NCBI RefSeq assembly: GCF_002218005.2
Contig: NZ_AP018678.1
Location: forward strand, 310,001 to 374,000
Reading direction: 5' to 3'
DNA: 64,000 bases
Source of the DNA: Vibrio algivorus
Lineage (GTDB): Bacteria; Pseudomonadota; Gammaproteobacteria; Enterobacterales; Vibrionaceae
Each line of letters starts with the position of its first letter. The first letter of the stretch is position 1. Of the stretch, positions 39,396 through 48,676 are shown piece after piece. The position numbers were made by a program, and so were the translations under genes. Under the pieces are notes generated by a model, which was not told where the DNA came from, did no database searches, and saw only the letters and a list, made by a program, of their open reading frames with translations.

Positions 39396-40274
39396 ATGAA
39401 CTTGTCACAAATTGAAGCATTTTGCACTGTTGCTAATACTGGTTCCGTTTCTGAAGCAGCCCGGCAGTTAGAATGTAATCGCACTAAGCTTAGTATGGCA
39501 ATTAAAGCGCTTGAAATGGATCTAAATGTTAAGTTGTTTATCCGCACTGGCAATAACCTAACCTTGTCTGAAGTCGGTAAGGCCGTTTATAAGGATTTTG
39601 AAAGTATTCTTATTACCACTTCTCGTGTTCGTCGAATTTGCTCTCAAGTGTCTGATGAGTTTGCATCGGAAATATGGATAGCTCGTGATGATGCCTTACC
39701 GGATCTGTTATGGCAGGAATTTGCTCATTCACTTAGTAAGCAGTTTCCTAGTACTTCATTTAACATCATTTTGGCTTCAAGTGGAGACTTAGCCAATTTA
39801 GTGGCAACTCAACAGGTTGATTTTGCATTCGGAGTGGATTATGAGCATATCGATGATGCACGTATTGTTCGTCAACCGTTAGGCAAAATTCGTATGATGT
39901 CGGTGTGTAGTTCAACTCATCCATTAAGCAAACTTCAGCGAGTTACAGATGAAGAGTTACGCAAGTCTATGCAAGCGGTCATGGCTTATCTAAATGAGCA
40001 AGACAATGCCAGTTTAGAGCCTTTTTCTCGCCGTTATATTGGCTTTTCTAGTTTTGAATATATGCTTAATACCATATTAACTGAATCGGCATGGGGAGTA
40101 CTTCCAGAGCCATTGATTCGTCATCATTTGCGTGAACAGCGTCTTTCTGTGATTCGCCATACTTATGGATTAACACAAGAAGATTTTTGTATGTTCAGTG
40201 TTGCCGAAGGGACCGATAGTCCTGCTATTGACTGGTTAGTTGATAAGGTGAGCGATTATCTGTTCGACTTCTAA
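39396..40274 (+). CDS. LysR-type transcriptional regulator
   Basis: A LysR-family regulator of 292 residues. The N-terminal winged helix (residues 1-60: MNLSQIEAFCTVANTGSVSEAARQL... with KLSMAIKALEMDLNVKLF) is clear; the effector domain has the usual mixed alpha/beta pattern. It differs from leuO. Neighbours on both sides (glmS and a CDF transporter) are separated by 250 and 195 bases, so its targets cannot be inferred. The 120 bases upstream are AT-rich and should hold its promoter. The cognate ligand is unknown. Confidence 0.85.
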   Translation: MNLSQIEAFCTVANTGSVSEAARQLECNRTKLSMAIKALEMDLNVKLFIRTGNNLTLSEVGKAVYKDFESILITTSRVRRICSQVSDEFASEIWIARDDALPDLLWQEFAHSLSKQFPSTSFNIILASSGDLANLVATQQVDFAFGVDYEHIDDARIVRQPLGKIRMMSVCSSTHPLSKLQRVTDEELRKSMQAVMAYLNEQDNASLEPFSRRYIGFSSFEYMLNTILTESAWGVLPEPLIRHHLREQRLSVIRHTYGLTQEDFCMFSVAEGTDSPAIDWLVDKVSDYLFDF

Positions 40275-40469
40275 AGTATTTTGGGTTTCTTTACTTTTCT
40301 GTAGCGGTCAGTGTCAGTTAATTTGACGGGTGGTGTTGGATTTTAGTTGTTGATTTATAAGTGATTTAATTCGAAATATTGTTTTTCTATTGCTGGTTTG
40401 TGTAAGTTTTTATTGTAAAGATCCTACATTCCCCCAAAATATCTTTAGTTATCTAAAGGTATTCATAAA

Positions 40470-41369
40470 ATGTCTGTTCATACAAAGTTTAACGAAAATC
40501 GTGCTTTAGCTTTCTCCGCTCTTTTTGCATCAATATTTGCAGGGGGTGGGTTGATTGTTGGCTTACTTGTTGGCTCACTTGTCATCATGTTTGATGGAGT
40601 CTATTCCCTTGTTAGTCTGCTGTTAACATTATTGTCGCTAGTTGCTGCTCGTTATATTAAAAAACCATCAGATGCCCAATTCCCTTTTGGCCGCGCTTTA
40701 TTTGAACCTGCGGTTATCGCCGTGAAAGGTGCGGTGATCTTATTAATTGTCAGCTATTCATTATATTCAGCCATTGGCGCCATGTTTACTGGAGGCCGTG
40801 CTGTTGATGTTTCGATTGCAACCGCTTTTGGTGTTATCAATGTGATTGGTTGTGGTCTGGCTTGGTGGTGCATGCTTTCATTAAGGAACAAACATTTTTC
40901 TGGTTTGATTGATGCTGAAGTGAAGCAATGGCAAATGGATACATTACTTAGTGTTGCGGTAACAGCAGGGTTTGTGGTGGCCTGGTTGATGACATTAACA
41001 CCATTAGCAAAATACGCTGTATATGCAGATCCAATGATGATGCTGCTGATGTCATTTTATTTCATTAAAGTGCCATTTGGGATGTTGCGCTCTGCATTAA
41101 GAGAAATCTTTTTAATGGCACCAAGTAAAGAGATTTGCCAAACCGTTGATCAAACTATTACGGTGACGAATAAAGATTCTCAGCAGGAAATTGAATTAGC
41201 GGGTGTGGTAAAGGTTGGCCATGAATTGTGGGTTGATGTGGATCTTCATGTTGATGATTCTAGTGAGTTGATCTCGCGTGATGATATTGAACAAGCGAGA
41301 CAAAGAATTGAAACTCACTTGTCTTCTTTGCCATTAAAATTACAGCTCACGATTAATATTGCGAGTTAA
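40470..41369 (+). CDS. Cation diffusion facilitator family transporter
   Basis: A CDF-type metal efflux protein of 299 residues with six predicted membrane segments and a C-terminal cytoplasmic domain. Compared with E. coli YiiP, the four residues of the transport site (Asp-Asp in TM2, His-Asp in TM5) read here as Asp42, Ser46, Gln153 and Asp157, so two of the four usual metal ligands are replaced. This pattern marks the divergent COG3965-like branch, whose substrate is uncertain. Its 3' end overlaps by four bases the 3' end of the convergent zntR gene, so the Zn regulator is adjacent. Confidence 0.83.
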   Translation: MSVHTKFNENRALAFSALFASIFAGGGLIVGLLVGSLVIMFDGVYSLVSLLLTLLSLVAARYIKKPSDAQFPFGRALFEPAVIAVKGAVILLIVSYSLYSAIGAMFTGGRAVDVSIATAFGVINVIGCGLAWWCMLSLRNKHFSGLIDAEVKQWQMDTLLSVAVTAGFVVAWLMTLTPLAKYAVYADPMMMLLMSFYFIKVPFGMLRSALREIFLMAPSKEICQTVDQTITVTNKDSQQEIELAGVVKVGHELWVDVDLHVDDSSELISRDDIEQARQRIETHLSSLPLKLQLTINIAS

Positions 41370-41821
41370 TGTTTCTGACAGTTTTCGGCATGGTGATGTT
41401 GTTCTACGGCCACTTGTTCAGTATTGGTTTCCAAGGCTTGTAAGATGGTGCATTCTTCGGCGCTACCTTTGCCGCCACAACAAGCGGAAGATAAGGTTTT
41501 TAATGAACGTTGAAAGTGTTGCAGTTCAGAAAGTTTTTGCTCCACATCGGCGAGCTTAGCATCAACAACTTGTTTGACATCAAAGCAGGAGTTACTAGCT
41601 TTATCGACTTCGATTTCAAGTAGCTCTTTAATATCGGATAAATTAAATCCAACCTTTTTGGCTCGAATAATAAATTGTAGTGCTTGCTTATCTTGCTCGT
41701 TATAAAGGCGGTAACCAGATTCAGAGCGAGCTGATGGGCTCAATAAGCCTGATTTTTCATAAAAGCGCAGTGTGTCATTATTAATGCCACATAACTTTGC
41801 TAGTTCACCTATCTTGTACAT
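41366..41821 (-). CDS. zntR: Zn(II)-responsive MerR-family regulator ZntR
   Basis: A MerR-type activator that distorts promoters on binding Zn(II). The 151 residues contain the N-terminal MYKIGELAKLCGINNDTLRFYEKSGLL winged helix, a long dimerisation helix, and the metal site seen as NSCFD, ACCGG and ECTIL, matching the cysteines of E. coli ZntR (141 residues). A His-rich tail (EQHHHAENCQKH) is added at the C-terminus. The start at 41821 has AGGAG 6 bases upstream. No zntA ATPase gene is in the window; the neighbouring convergent CDF gene is a possible but unproven target. Confidence 0.88.
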   Translation of the reverse strand: MYKIGELAKLCGINNDTLRFYEKSGLLSPSARSESGYRLYNEQDKQALQFIIRAKKVGFNLSDIKELLEIEVDKASNSCFDVKQVVDAKLADVEQKLSELQHFQRSLKTLSSACCGGKGSAEECTILQALETNTEQVAVEQHHHAENCQKH

Positions 41822-41924
41822 CAGCGACTCCTTTCTTCCATCGTTTATGTCCAAAGTTCAACAGGCCCTAGATCTAAGTCTAGGGCCAATGGTTTTTGAG
41901 TAAAAGGGATTTTATTGTTGAAAG

Positions 41925-43172
41925 CTAGTGAGAATGGCGTTTAAAGATGATTGAAGTATTAATACCACCAAAAGCAAAGTTATTGCTCATGATGTATTGG
42001 CAATCCATTTCACAACCATTGCCACGAATGTAGTTTAAGTCACCACACTCAGGGTCGATATTCTCTAAATTTAGGGTTGGGCTAAACCATCCTGAATGCA
42101 TCATTTCTAAGCTCAGCCAAGCTTCAATCGAGCCACAAGCTCCTAAGGTATGACCAAAATAGCTTTTTAGTGAGCTGATAGGTGTTTGATTGCCGAATAC
42201 ATTAAAGGTGGCTTGGCTTTCAGCAATATCACCACGATCGGTTGCGGTGCCATGAGCGGAAATATAATCGATGACGCTTGGTGCTAGCTGAGCATTTTCT
42301 AAAGCCAATTCCATACAGCGTTGCATGTTTTCCATTTGCGGTTGGGTCACATGTGCAGCGTCACAATTGCTGGCAAAGCCTACGATCTCGGCATAAATTT
42401 TAGCACCACGGGCAACGGCATGGTCATAGTCTTCAAGTACTAAGGTGCCAGCACCTTCACCAATGACGAGCCCGTCACGATCTTTATCGTAAGGGCGAGG
42501 GGTGGTTTTAGGCGCATCGTTTTTTAAACTGGTGGCAAAAAGGGTATCAAAAACGGCTGACTCAGTTGGGCATAGCTCTTCACCACCGCCAGCAACCATC
42601 ACAGTTTGGTAACCATGTTTGATGGCTTCATAGGCATAACCAATGGCTTGGCTACCAGAGGTACATGCGCTGCTGGTTGGGATTACGCGACCACGCAGCC
42701 CAAAGAATAAACCAACATTGACTGCTGAGGTATGCGGCATCATTTGAACATAAGTGGTGGCGGTGATGGCACGAGTTGATTTTTCATTAAGCATCACACC
42801 AAACGCACCAATAGCGGGAGTACTGCCGGTGGAAGACCCATAAGCTACACCGGTTTGGCCATTAGTCAGAATTTCATGTTTCTCACCATCACTGGTTAAT
42901 AAGCCACTTTGTAGTAGAGCATTTTCTGAAGCTAAGGTTGCCATTTGAGAGACGCGACCCATACCACGAATTTTCTTACGGGTGTAATGCTTTGGTAGTT
43001 CAAAATCTAATACTGGAGCAGCTAGTTTTGTGTTTAAGCCATCGTATTGAACATAGCTTTCCATAAATTGTACGGCGTTTTCACAAGCTTTTAATTTTGG
43101 CTCTATTGCTTGCCAATCGTTACCAAAAGCGGTGACGCCAGACATTCCTGTTACCACAACACGACGACTCAT
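41925..43172 (-). CDS. apeR: Beta-ketoacyl-ACP synthase ApeR (aryl polyene)
   Basis: A FabF-like type II polyketide ketosynthase of the APE pathway, 415 residues. The catalytic triad is complete: Cys170 (SACTSGS), His307 (SAHGTATD) and His341 (FGHTLGA). It is the last gene of the leftward cluster and overlaps apeQ by four bases (ATGA). In APE pathways ApeR-type enzymes are a second ketosynthase next to the ApeO-ApeC pair, thought to act in initial chain steps. The product chain length is not decided by this protein. It is intact with no sign of decay. Confidence 0.88.
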   Translation of the reverse strand: MSRRVVVTGMSGVTAFGNDWQAIEPKLKACENAVQFMESYVQYDGLNTKLAAPVLDFELPKHYTRKKIRGMGRVSQMATLASENALLQSGLLTSDGEKHEILTNGQTGVAYGSSTGSTPAIGAFGVMLNEKSTRAITATTYVQMMPHTSAVNVGLFFGLRGRVIPTSSACTSGSQAIGYAYEAIKHGYQTVMVAGGGEELCPTESAVFDTLFATSLKNDAPKTTPRPYDKDRDGLVIGEGAGTLVLEDYDHAVARGAKIYAEIVGFASNCDAAHVTQPQMENMQRCMELALENAQLAPSVIDYISAHGTATDRGDIAESQATFNVFGNQTPISSLKSYFGHTLGACGSIEAWLSLEMMHSGWFSPTLNLENIDPECGDLNYIRGNGCEMDCQYIMSNNFAFGGINTSIIFKRHSH

Positions 43173-43894
43173 ACTAAACCTCCATTTACTGAAATTACTT
43201 GGCGCGTAATGTAAGCCGCATTATCTGACATTAGGTAACTGACCAAACCTGCCACTTCTTCCGGTTTGCCCATACGACGTAGCGGTACTTGAGGTAGTGC
43301 GTGTTCTTGAACGTGTTCATCAACCATACCTGTATCAATCAAGCCAGGCGCGACACAGTTTACCGTTATTTTTCGTTTGGCTAGTTCTAAGGCGAGTGAT
43401 TTAGTGGCACCAATCACGCCTGCTTTGGCTGCGCTGTAATTGGTTTGTCCACGGTTACCCATAATGCCAGATACTGAAGCCATGGTGATAATACGGCCAC
43501 CTTTGCGTAGCTGTACCATTGGCATAACGCAAGGATGCAGAACGTTATAAAAACTGTCTAAGTTGGTATGAATGACGCTATCCCATTCGTCACTCATCAT
43601 GGCAGGAAAGGCAGTATCGCGTGTAATTCCTGCATTGCTGACAACACCATAATAAGCGCCATGTTCTACAATATCCGCTTCAATTTTTTCACGACACTGC
43701 TCGCGATCGCTAATATCAAATTGTAATAGGCGAGCTTGACCACCTGCCTGTTGAATCGTAGCTTGAGTTTGTTCGGCACCAGTTTGATCACTCATGTAGT
43801 GAACTACGACATCAAAGCCATCTTGGGCTAATTGAATTGCAACTGCTTGGCCTATGCCTTTACTTGCGCCAGTGACGAGAACATGTCGTGACAT
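43169..43894 (-). CDS. apeQ: 3-oxoacyl-ACP reductase ApeQ
   Basis: An SDR-family ketoreductase that reduces the 3-oxo group after each elongation, 241 residues. The cofactor motif TGASKGIG is at 8-15, NAG at 87-89, and the catalytic Ser140/Tyr153/Lys157 (YSAAK) are in place; the C-terminal NGGLV is typical of FabG. With the dehydratases ApeI/ApeP it would produce conjugated double bonds, because no enoyl reductase gene is present. It starts 22 bases after apeP and overlaps apeR. Confidence 0.9.
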   Translation of the reverse strand: MSRHVLVTGASKGIGQAVAIQLAQDGFDVVVHYMSDQTGAEQTQATIQQAGGQARLLQFDISDREQCREKIEADIVEHGAYYGVVSNAGITRDTAFPAMMSDEWDSVIHTNLDSFYNVLHPCVMPMVQLRKGGRIITMASVSGIMGNRGQTNYSAAKAGVIGATKSLALELAKRKITVNCVAPGLIDTGMVDEHVQEHALPQVPLRRMGKPEEVAGLVSYLMSDNAAYITRQVISVNGGLV

Positions 43895-43916
43895 TCGTTT
43901 TTCCTTTTTTCACACA

Positions 43917-44387
43917 CTACTGAGACTGCATAGCATTTAATTGTTCAGGGGAAGGCACAAAAGCATTCAATTGTGCGTTAGCAACTGTTTTTCCTTGGAC
44001 GTCGATACGGCATTGAAATACCGCCATGCCATTATTTTCCATTACTTGTTCAGCATAAATATCTAAGGTTTCATCAAGCGAGAATTCGGAGCACTGACTC
44101 TGATAGCGGCGACTACCTAGTAAAAAACCTATCGCAGGTGGCTCACCTTTTTGCCACGCTTGAAAGCCAGACCAAGCAGCGATAGATTGTGCCATATATT
44201 CAATGCCAACATAGCCGGGTACGCTTTGATTCTCAACGTTAAAAAACAGTTCATCGGATTTAATAATTACTTGAGTGTGAATGCTTTGTTGATCAACTGC
44301 AATCAGCTTATCGACTAAGATCATCGGTGCGGCATGCGGCACTAAACTGGCGATATTGGGTAATGAAGTATTACTTGTTTCAGTCAT
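43917..44387 (-). CDS. apeP: Hotdog-fold dehydratase ApeP
   Basis: A 3-hydroxyacyl-ACP dehydratase-like protein of the ApeP family, 156 residues. The HxxPM pattern near PHAAPMILVDKL and the VPGYVGIEYMAQSIAAWSG helix match this branch of the FabZ-like hotdog proteins. In APE synthesis it works with ApeI to dehydrate the growing chain. The ATG at 44387 overlaps the apeO stop and was chosen over a TTG 12 bases upstream. The gene order O-P-Q-R is kept. It was identified by context plus fold-level features, so details of its active site are not certain. Confidence 0.82.
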   Translation of the reverse strand: MTETSNTSLPNIASLVPHAAPMILVDKLIAVDQQSIHTQVIIKSDELFFNVENQSVPGYVGIEYMAQSIAAWSGFQAWQKGEPPAIGFLLGSRRYQSQCSEFSLDETLDIYAEQVMENNGMAVFQCRIDVQGKTVANAQLNAFVPSPEQLNAMQSQ

Positions 44388-45582
44388 TTGGATATCCAAA
44401 AATTAGGCTGACGTTATTGCCACCAAAAGCGAAAGAGTTACTCAAAATGGTTGGTTGTTTTAAACGTTGATTAGGTGTAGCCAAGGCAATGCTAAATTCA
44501 GAGTTTTCACCATCATTAATTTGTGCTGGGATTGGCAGTTGATAGTGTAATACATGCCAGCAAATTGCGGCTTCAATTGCACTCGCCGCGCCTAATGTGT
44601 GTCCGGTAAGTGGTTTGGTTGAACTGACTGGAACTTGATTGCCAAATACTCGTTCAATGGCTTTGGCTTCCATCTGATCATTGAGTTTAGTGGCGGTGCC
44701 ATGAGCATTAATATAGCCAACATCACAAGCTTGGAGCCCAGCATTTTCTAGTGCTTTACGCATCGCTTGCTCTGCGCCATTGCCTTGTGGGTGTGGTGCT
44801 GAAATATGATGGGCATCAGAGCTATCGCCAGCTCCCAATAAAGCTAAACAATCTTGATTAGGATCGGGCTTTTCAAGGCTGAGCAGCATGAAAGCTGCCG
44901 CTTCACCAATATTGATACCATTACGGTTGGCGCTAAAAGGGTTACAGCGTTGGTGCGATAGCGCTTCTAAGCCATAAAAACCATTTAAAGTCAGTTTACA
45001 CAAGGTGTCGGTACCGCCAACAATCACTGCATCAACGAGGCCCGCTTTAAGTAAACGTTGGGCAGAAATGTACACTCGGCCACTGGAGGAACAAGCCGTT
45101 GAAATGGTGTAGCTCGGGCCAGTTATATTGTAGTAATCAGCAATAAATCGACTGGTATTCGCCATTTCTTGTTGATGATAATCAAAGCCTACGGGGAGTT
45201 CACCACTTTGTTGCCACTGTGTAAGGGCATGCTCTCCATCGGCAATACCTGAAGTGCTCGTGCCAATAATTACGGCAATTCTGTCTACGCCATATTTTTC
45301 AATAGTTTGCTTGATCGTGTGATCAATTTGCAGTAATGCCGACAATGCTAGGCGATTGTTATGAGTATTTTGGTGAGCAAACTTTTCATCGATGGTCGGC
45401 AATGGACCATTAGCCACTCCGACTACCGTTTCACTACCATCATTGAGCCAATTGGTGCTGACTTGCATATTTGGCGTGTTGGCTTGCTGTAAATGCTGGT
45501 GGATCATTTCCGTTGTCCAGCCTAATGCGGAGTGAGAGCCACATGCATGAATATACAGAGGAGGATTAGGCTGTTTAGGCAT
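44380..45582 (-). CDS. apeO: Beta-ketoacyl-ACP synthase ApeO
   Basis: The elongating ketosynthase of the aryl polyene system, 400 residues, expected to pair with the chain-length factor ApeC encoded at the other end of the cluster. Cys164 (STACSSS), His294 (NAHGTATK) and His328 (LTGHTLGA) form the catalytic triad. It differs from ApeR in sequence around these motifs, and both are complete. Its stop lies within the first codons of apeP, giving translational coupling. Confidence 0.88.
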   Translation of the reverse strand: MPKQPNPPLYIHACGSHSALGWTTEMIHQHLQQANTPNMQVSTNWLNDGSETVVGVANGPLPTIDEKFAHQNTHNNRLALSALLQIDHTIKQTIEKYGVDRIAVIIGTSTSGIADGEHALTQWQQSGELPVGFDYHQQEMANTSRFIADYYNITGPSYTISTACSSSGRVYISAQRLLKAGLVDAVIVGGTDTLCKLTLNGFYGLEALSHQRCNPFSANRNGINIGEAAAFMLLSLEKPDPNQDCLALLGAGDSSDAHHISAPHPQGNGAEQAMRKALENAGLQACDVGYINAHGTATKLNDQMEAKAIERVFGNQVPVSSTKPLTGHTLGAASAIEAAICWHVLHYQLPIPAQINDGENSEFSIALATPNQRLKQPTILSNSFAFGGNNVSLIFGYPND

Positions 45583-45636
45583 TCGGGTAATAGTCCTTAT
45601 TACATGGCAATATCATGGATGATGAAAGCACAAATA

Positions 45637-46290
45637 TTAATCTTGTTGGTATTGTAAGGTTTTTATCACAATGGTGAAGTCTAGAGCGTGATTAATAAAA
45701 GTAATGTCACCTTTGAGTGGGTCAATTGATGCATAATTAATCTCTGCGATCAGTTTGCCATGATTATCGAACAATGCTCTTTGTTTGCTATGTTGAAGTT
45801 GGCTATCGTCGGTTTGTTGTTCCGTTAATCTCCAACCAATCTGTTGTAGTTTAGGTTGCCAGACATCCAATGGATATAAAGTGATCATCAAATTAAACAA
45901 AACTTGTTCAGGCTTGGGCAAGCTACTGCCTAGCCCTGCCATTACATAAGTATCGAATTGATTATCTTGGTAGCTTAAGCTGAGCAAACGGGTTCCCCAA
46001 GAAGAAAAGCCTGCTAGTACTAATTTATCTTGAGTGATTTGTAATTGGATTGGCAGTTGGTTGCTTTGTGCTTTTTTCGTTTGATCAATATATCGTACGC
46101 TGAGTAATTGACTGGCAGTCAGTGTATAGCCTAGTTCTGACGGTTGGGGTAAGGCGACCCAAGTCTCATCAGCAATCTGGATTCGATTCTTTTCTTCTGG
46201 GCTATTGAAGGAAGAAGTCTTTGAGTGTGTTGAACAAGCGGTCAGGCTTACCAGTAATATCAATCCTATAAATTTAGCTAGAATATTCAT
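45637..46290 (-). CDS. apeN: DUF3261 lipoprotein ApeN
   Basis: A predicted lipoprotein of 217 residues: signal peptide with lipobox LTAC and acylated Cys19, followed by a DUF3261 beta-rich domain. The residue after the cysteine is Ser, which in E. coli rules would direct sorting to the outer membrane. Together with the LolA-like apeL and the MMPL transporter apeM it probably helps carry the lipid-linked pigment across the periplasm to the outer membrane. It starts one base after apeM stops. Function is inferred from context. Confidence 0.8.
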   Translation of the reverse strand: MNILAKFIGLILLVSLTACSTHSKTSSFNSPEEKNRIQIADETWVALPQPSELGYTLTASQLLSVRYIDQTKKAQSNQLPIQLQITQDKLVLAGFSSWGTRLLSLSYQDNQFDTYVMAGLGSSLPKPEQVLFNLMITLYPLDVWQPKLQQIGWRLTEQQTDDSQLQHSKQRALFDNHGKLIAEINYASIDPLKGDITFINHALDFTIVIKTLQYQQD

Positions 46291-46291
46291 T

Positions 46292-48670
46292 TCAACTTTC
46301 CTTACTGATAGTCGCTGGTGGCTTCATTGCCAATGGTGCTAATAACCAACTGATGATAATGCCAAATAACACGGTAATACCAAAGCTATGAATAGCTTGA
46401 GTCTCGCTGAGTGCTAATAGACCAAAAGAGAGAATTGTGGTTAACGCAGATAAGCTTATCGCGAGCAGTGTAGAATTACGTTTTAATGCTAGATGGGCAT
46501 CAGAGCTTGCTTGTGATCTAGATTGTTCGGCGAAAAACAGTGTGTAATCAATACCAATTCCAAGGACTAAAATTAGTGCCAGTAAGTTAAATAAATTGAG
46601 TGCGCTGCCAGTGAGTACGGTCACCGCTATTCCAACGGTACCTGCAATCATCGGAGGAAGCACGATTCGTATTCCTTGAGTGAATCCATAACGCAGTGAT
46701 ACCACCAACAAAATCACTAGGCTAGCCAACACTAATAATTGCGTGACATGTTGGCGATATAAACCAAACAGTTGTGAGATTTCTTGGGTTTTATTGAGAT
46801 AGCTTACATTGGATTGTTGCCCTGCAAATGCTTCAATTGCTTGGTTATTCTGTACACCGTTGAGGGTAATGACTGCGGAAGATTGTCCGTCTATTTCACC
46901 TAACCACATAAAGCGTACTGGATTTGAAATCGGTGAATTAAGGAATTGCTCAATGGTAATTGCTTTAAAACCTGAATCTAGTTTTGGTGTTTGCTTTAAC
47001 TTCAATGCTTGAGATAAAGCCTGACTTTGCGATTGATAAAGTGATTGGGTTAATGCGAAATTGTGCTCTTGCTGTTGTGGACTGGCAATAAACTGGCTGA
47101 TACTTTGATAGCCACCTAAATTGCCTGCTTGGATTTGCAGTTCAAGTTGATTGGAGATGGTCTGTAGTTTATCCAATAATTGATCATTATTTTGCGCTTG
47201 CACCAGTAACATTTGTTGGTCATTTTGAATGCCTGAAATAGTCTTTATGGTTTGCTCTTGTTGCTTGAGATTTACAGGCATGGCTTGTAGTTGACGGATA
47301 TCGTCATTGTAGTGGGCATGATACAAACCAACTCCTGCGGCTATTGCAAATACCGACGGAATGATGATGCGTACTTTTGGTTGCTGCCATAATGACAACC
47401 ATAGAGTGAGTATTTTTCGGAAAGGCAAGGCGCGATCTACGCTTGGAGTTGCTGCTAAAATTGGATACCAACACACCACGGTTGCGTAGGCTGAAAAAAG
47501 GCCAATTGCGGAAAATAGTGCTAATTGTTGTAAACCAGGAAAGGGCGCGATTAACATACCTAGGTAGCCAATTAAGCTGGTGATAAGCCCTAGTGTGATG
47601 GCCACCAGAATATGCTTTAACCCTTGCGAGGCATTCCAGCGAGAGCCAGCTGCTAAACGGTCAGTAAGGTAGTGAAAGGCGTAATCTATAGACACACCAA
47701 TTAAGCTTGCTCCGAACACTAGGCTAAATAAATGTACTTTGCCGAAAATCAGCACAGTGATGACAAACGCCGCCACTAGGCCGCAACTGATGGAAAGTAG
47801 TGCCAGGCTTAATGGCATCATGCTGCGATAAACTAATAGAATCAATAAGATCACGCCGACTAACGAACCCACGCCGATAGTGCTGATTTCACTTTTAGCA
47901 CTTTGAGTACCGTGAGCAGCGTAAAAAATCACACCGGTGTGTATGACATTGATTTGATCTTGTTTGAATTTTTGTTTGAGATCGTCCTCCAATTGAGAAA
48001 GTTCAGCCAGTTGATCTTGTAATGCCATGCTATAGGCCGATCCGTTGAGATCAGCGCTGATCAAAACGTAATGCTGATCTTGGTAGTCAGTCGTTAAATA
48101 GCCGTTGGATAATCGAAAATTACCAGAGTGAGCAGTTAATTGTTTGAGGTAGTCACGGAATAATAAAAAGGGGTCACTGTTGAGCTCATTGCCACTGACA
48201 CCAGAAAATGGGCTATAGACAGATTGAATCACGTATTGAGTTTGTGATTGTGGTGAATTGGTGAGCCTTTGTTGCTGAGTTGGTGTGAGAAGTTGAAACC
48301 GGTAAGGGAAGAAAAATCGTCCCCATGCTTGTTGGGCATCTTGCGCCAGCTTGCCATTGACTTGTTTGAATAAAGGGAATTGTTTCAATTGCGCTTCAAA
48401 CTGTTGGGCAGCTTGTTGTGCTTTATCTTGATCTGGGCTTGAAACTAAAAAGATCACTTTGTCGCTCATGCTTGAGGCGACCCGATCAAAGGCAATTTGC
48501 GCACTAGGATCTTGTTGATTTTTGGGTAACAGCGCCATGATGTTGGTTTCGACTGGTAATGATCGGCCAAGTAATTGCGTTAACAATACAACGGCTAAGA
48601 TCAACATGATTACAAGCCATATCAGAGCCCGTAGTTTTTGTTGGTCATGTTGAATTAATCGTTTGATCAT
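46292..48670 (-). CDS. apeM: MMPL/RND-type exporter ApeM
   Basis: A 792-residue membrane protein with about twelve membrane spans in two homologous halves. Each half has a large periplasmic loop (about residues 40-265 and 445-645). The second half carries the sequence LALILVLGIGIDYTLFFAEQ with the charged residue expected of proton-driven MMPL/RND transporters, and the first half has the matching GASLIGVSIDYAFHYL. It is the exporter assumed to move the APE lipid out of the inner membrane. It begins 6 bases after apeL. Confidence 0.87.
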   Translation of the reverse strand: MIKRLIQHDQQKLRALIWLVIMLILAVVLLTQLLGRSLPVETNIMALLPKNQQDPSAQIAFDRVASSMSDKVIFLVSSPDQDKAQQAAQQFEAQLKQFPLFKQVNGKLAQDAQQAWGRFFFPYRFQLLTPTQQQRLTNSPQSQTQYVIQSVYSPFSGVSGNELNSDPFLLFRDYLKQLTAHSGNFRLSNGYLTTDYQDQHYVLISADLNGSAYSMALQDQLAELSQLEDDLKQKFKQDQINVIHTGVIFYAAHGTQSAKSEISTIGVGSLVGVILLILLVYRSMMPLSLALLSISCGLVAAFVITVLIFGKVHLFSLVFGASLIGVSIDYAFHYLTDRLAAGSRWNASQGLKHILVAITLGLITSLIGYLGMLIAPFPGLQQLALFSAIGLFSAYATVVCWYPILAATPSVDRALPFRKILTLWLSLWQQPKVRIIIPSVFAIAAGVGLYHAHYNDDIRQLQAMPVNLKQQEQTIKTISGIQNDQQMLLVQAQNNDQLLDKLQTISNQLELQIQAGNLGGYQSISQFIASPQQQEHNFALTQSLYQSQSQALSQALKLKQTPKLDSGFKAITIEQFLNSPISNPVRFMWLGEIDGQSSAVITLNGVQNNQAIEAFAGQQSNVSYLNKTQEISQLFGLYRQHVTQLLVLASLVILLVVSLRYGFTQGIRIVLPPMIAGTVGIAVTVLTGSALNLFNLLALILVLGIGIDYTLFFAEQSRSQASSDAHLALKRNSTLLAISLSALTTILSFGLLALSETQAIHSFGITVLFGIIISWLLAPLAMKPPATISKES

Positions 48671-48676
48671 CAGAGT

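Noticed and set aside
41366..41821. zntR as pathway-specific regulator of the ape genes
   Set aside because: It has the Zn-binding cysteines of ZntR and its own flanking gap of about 100 bases from apeR; location alone is not evidence.
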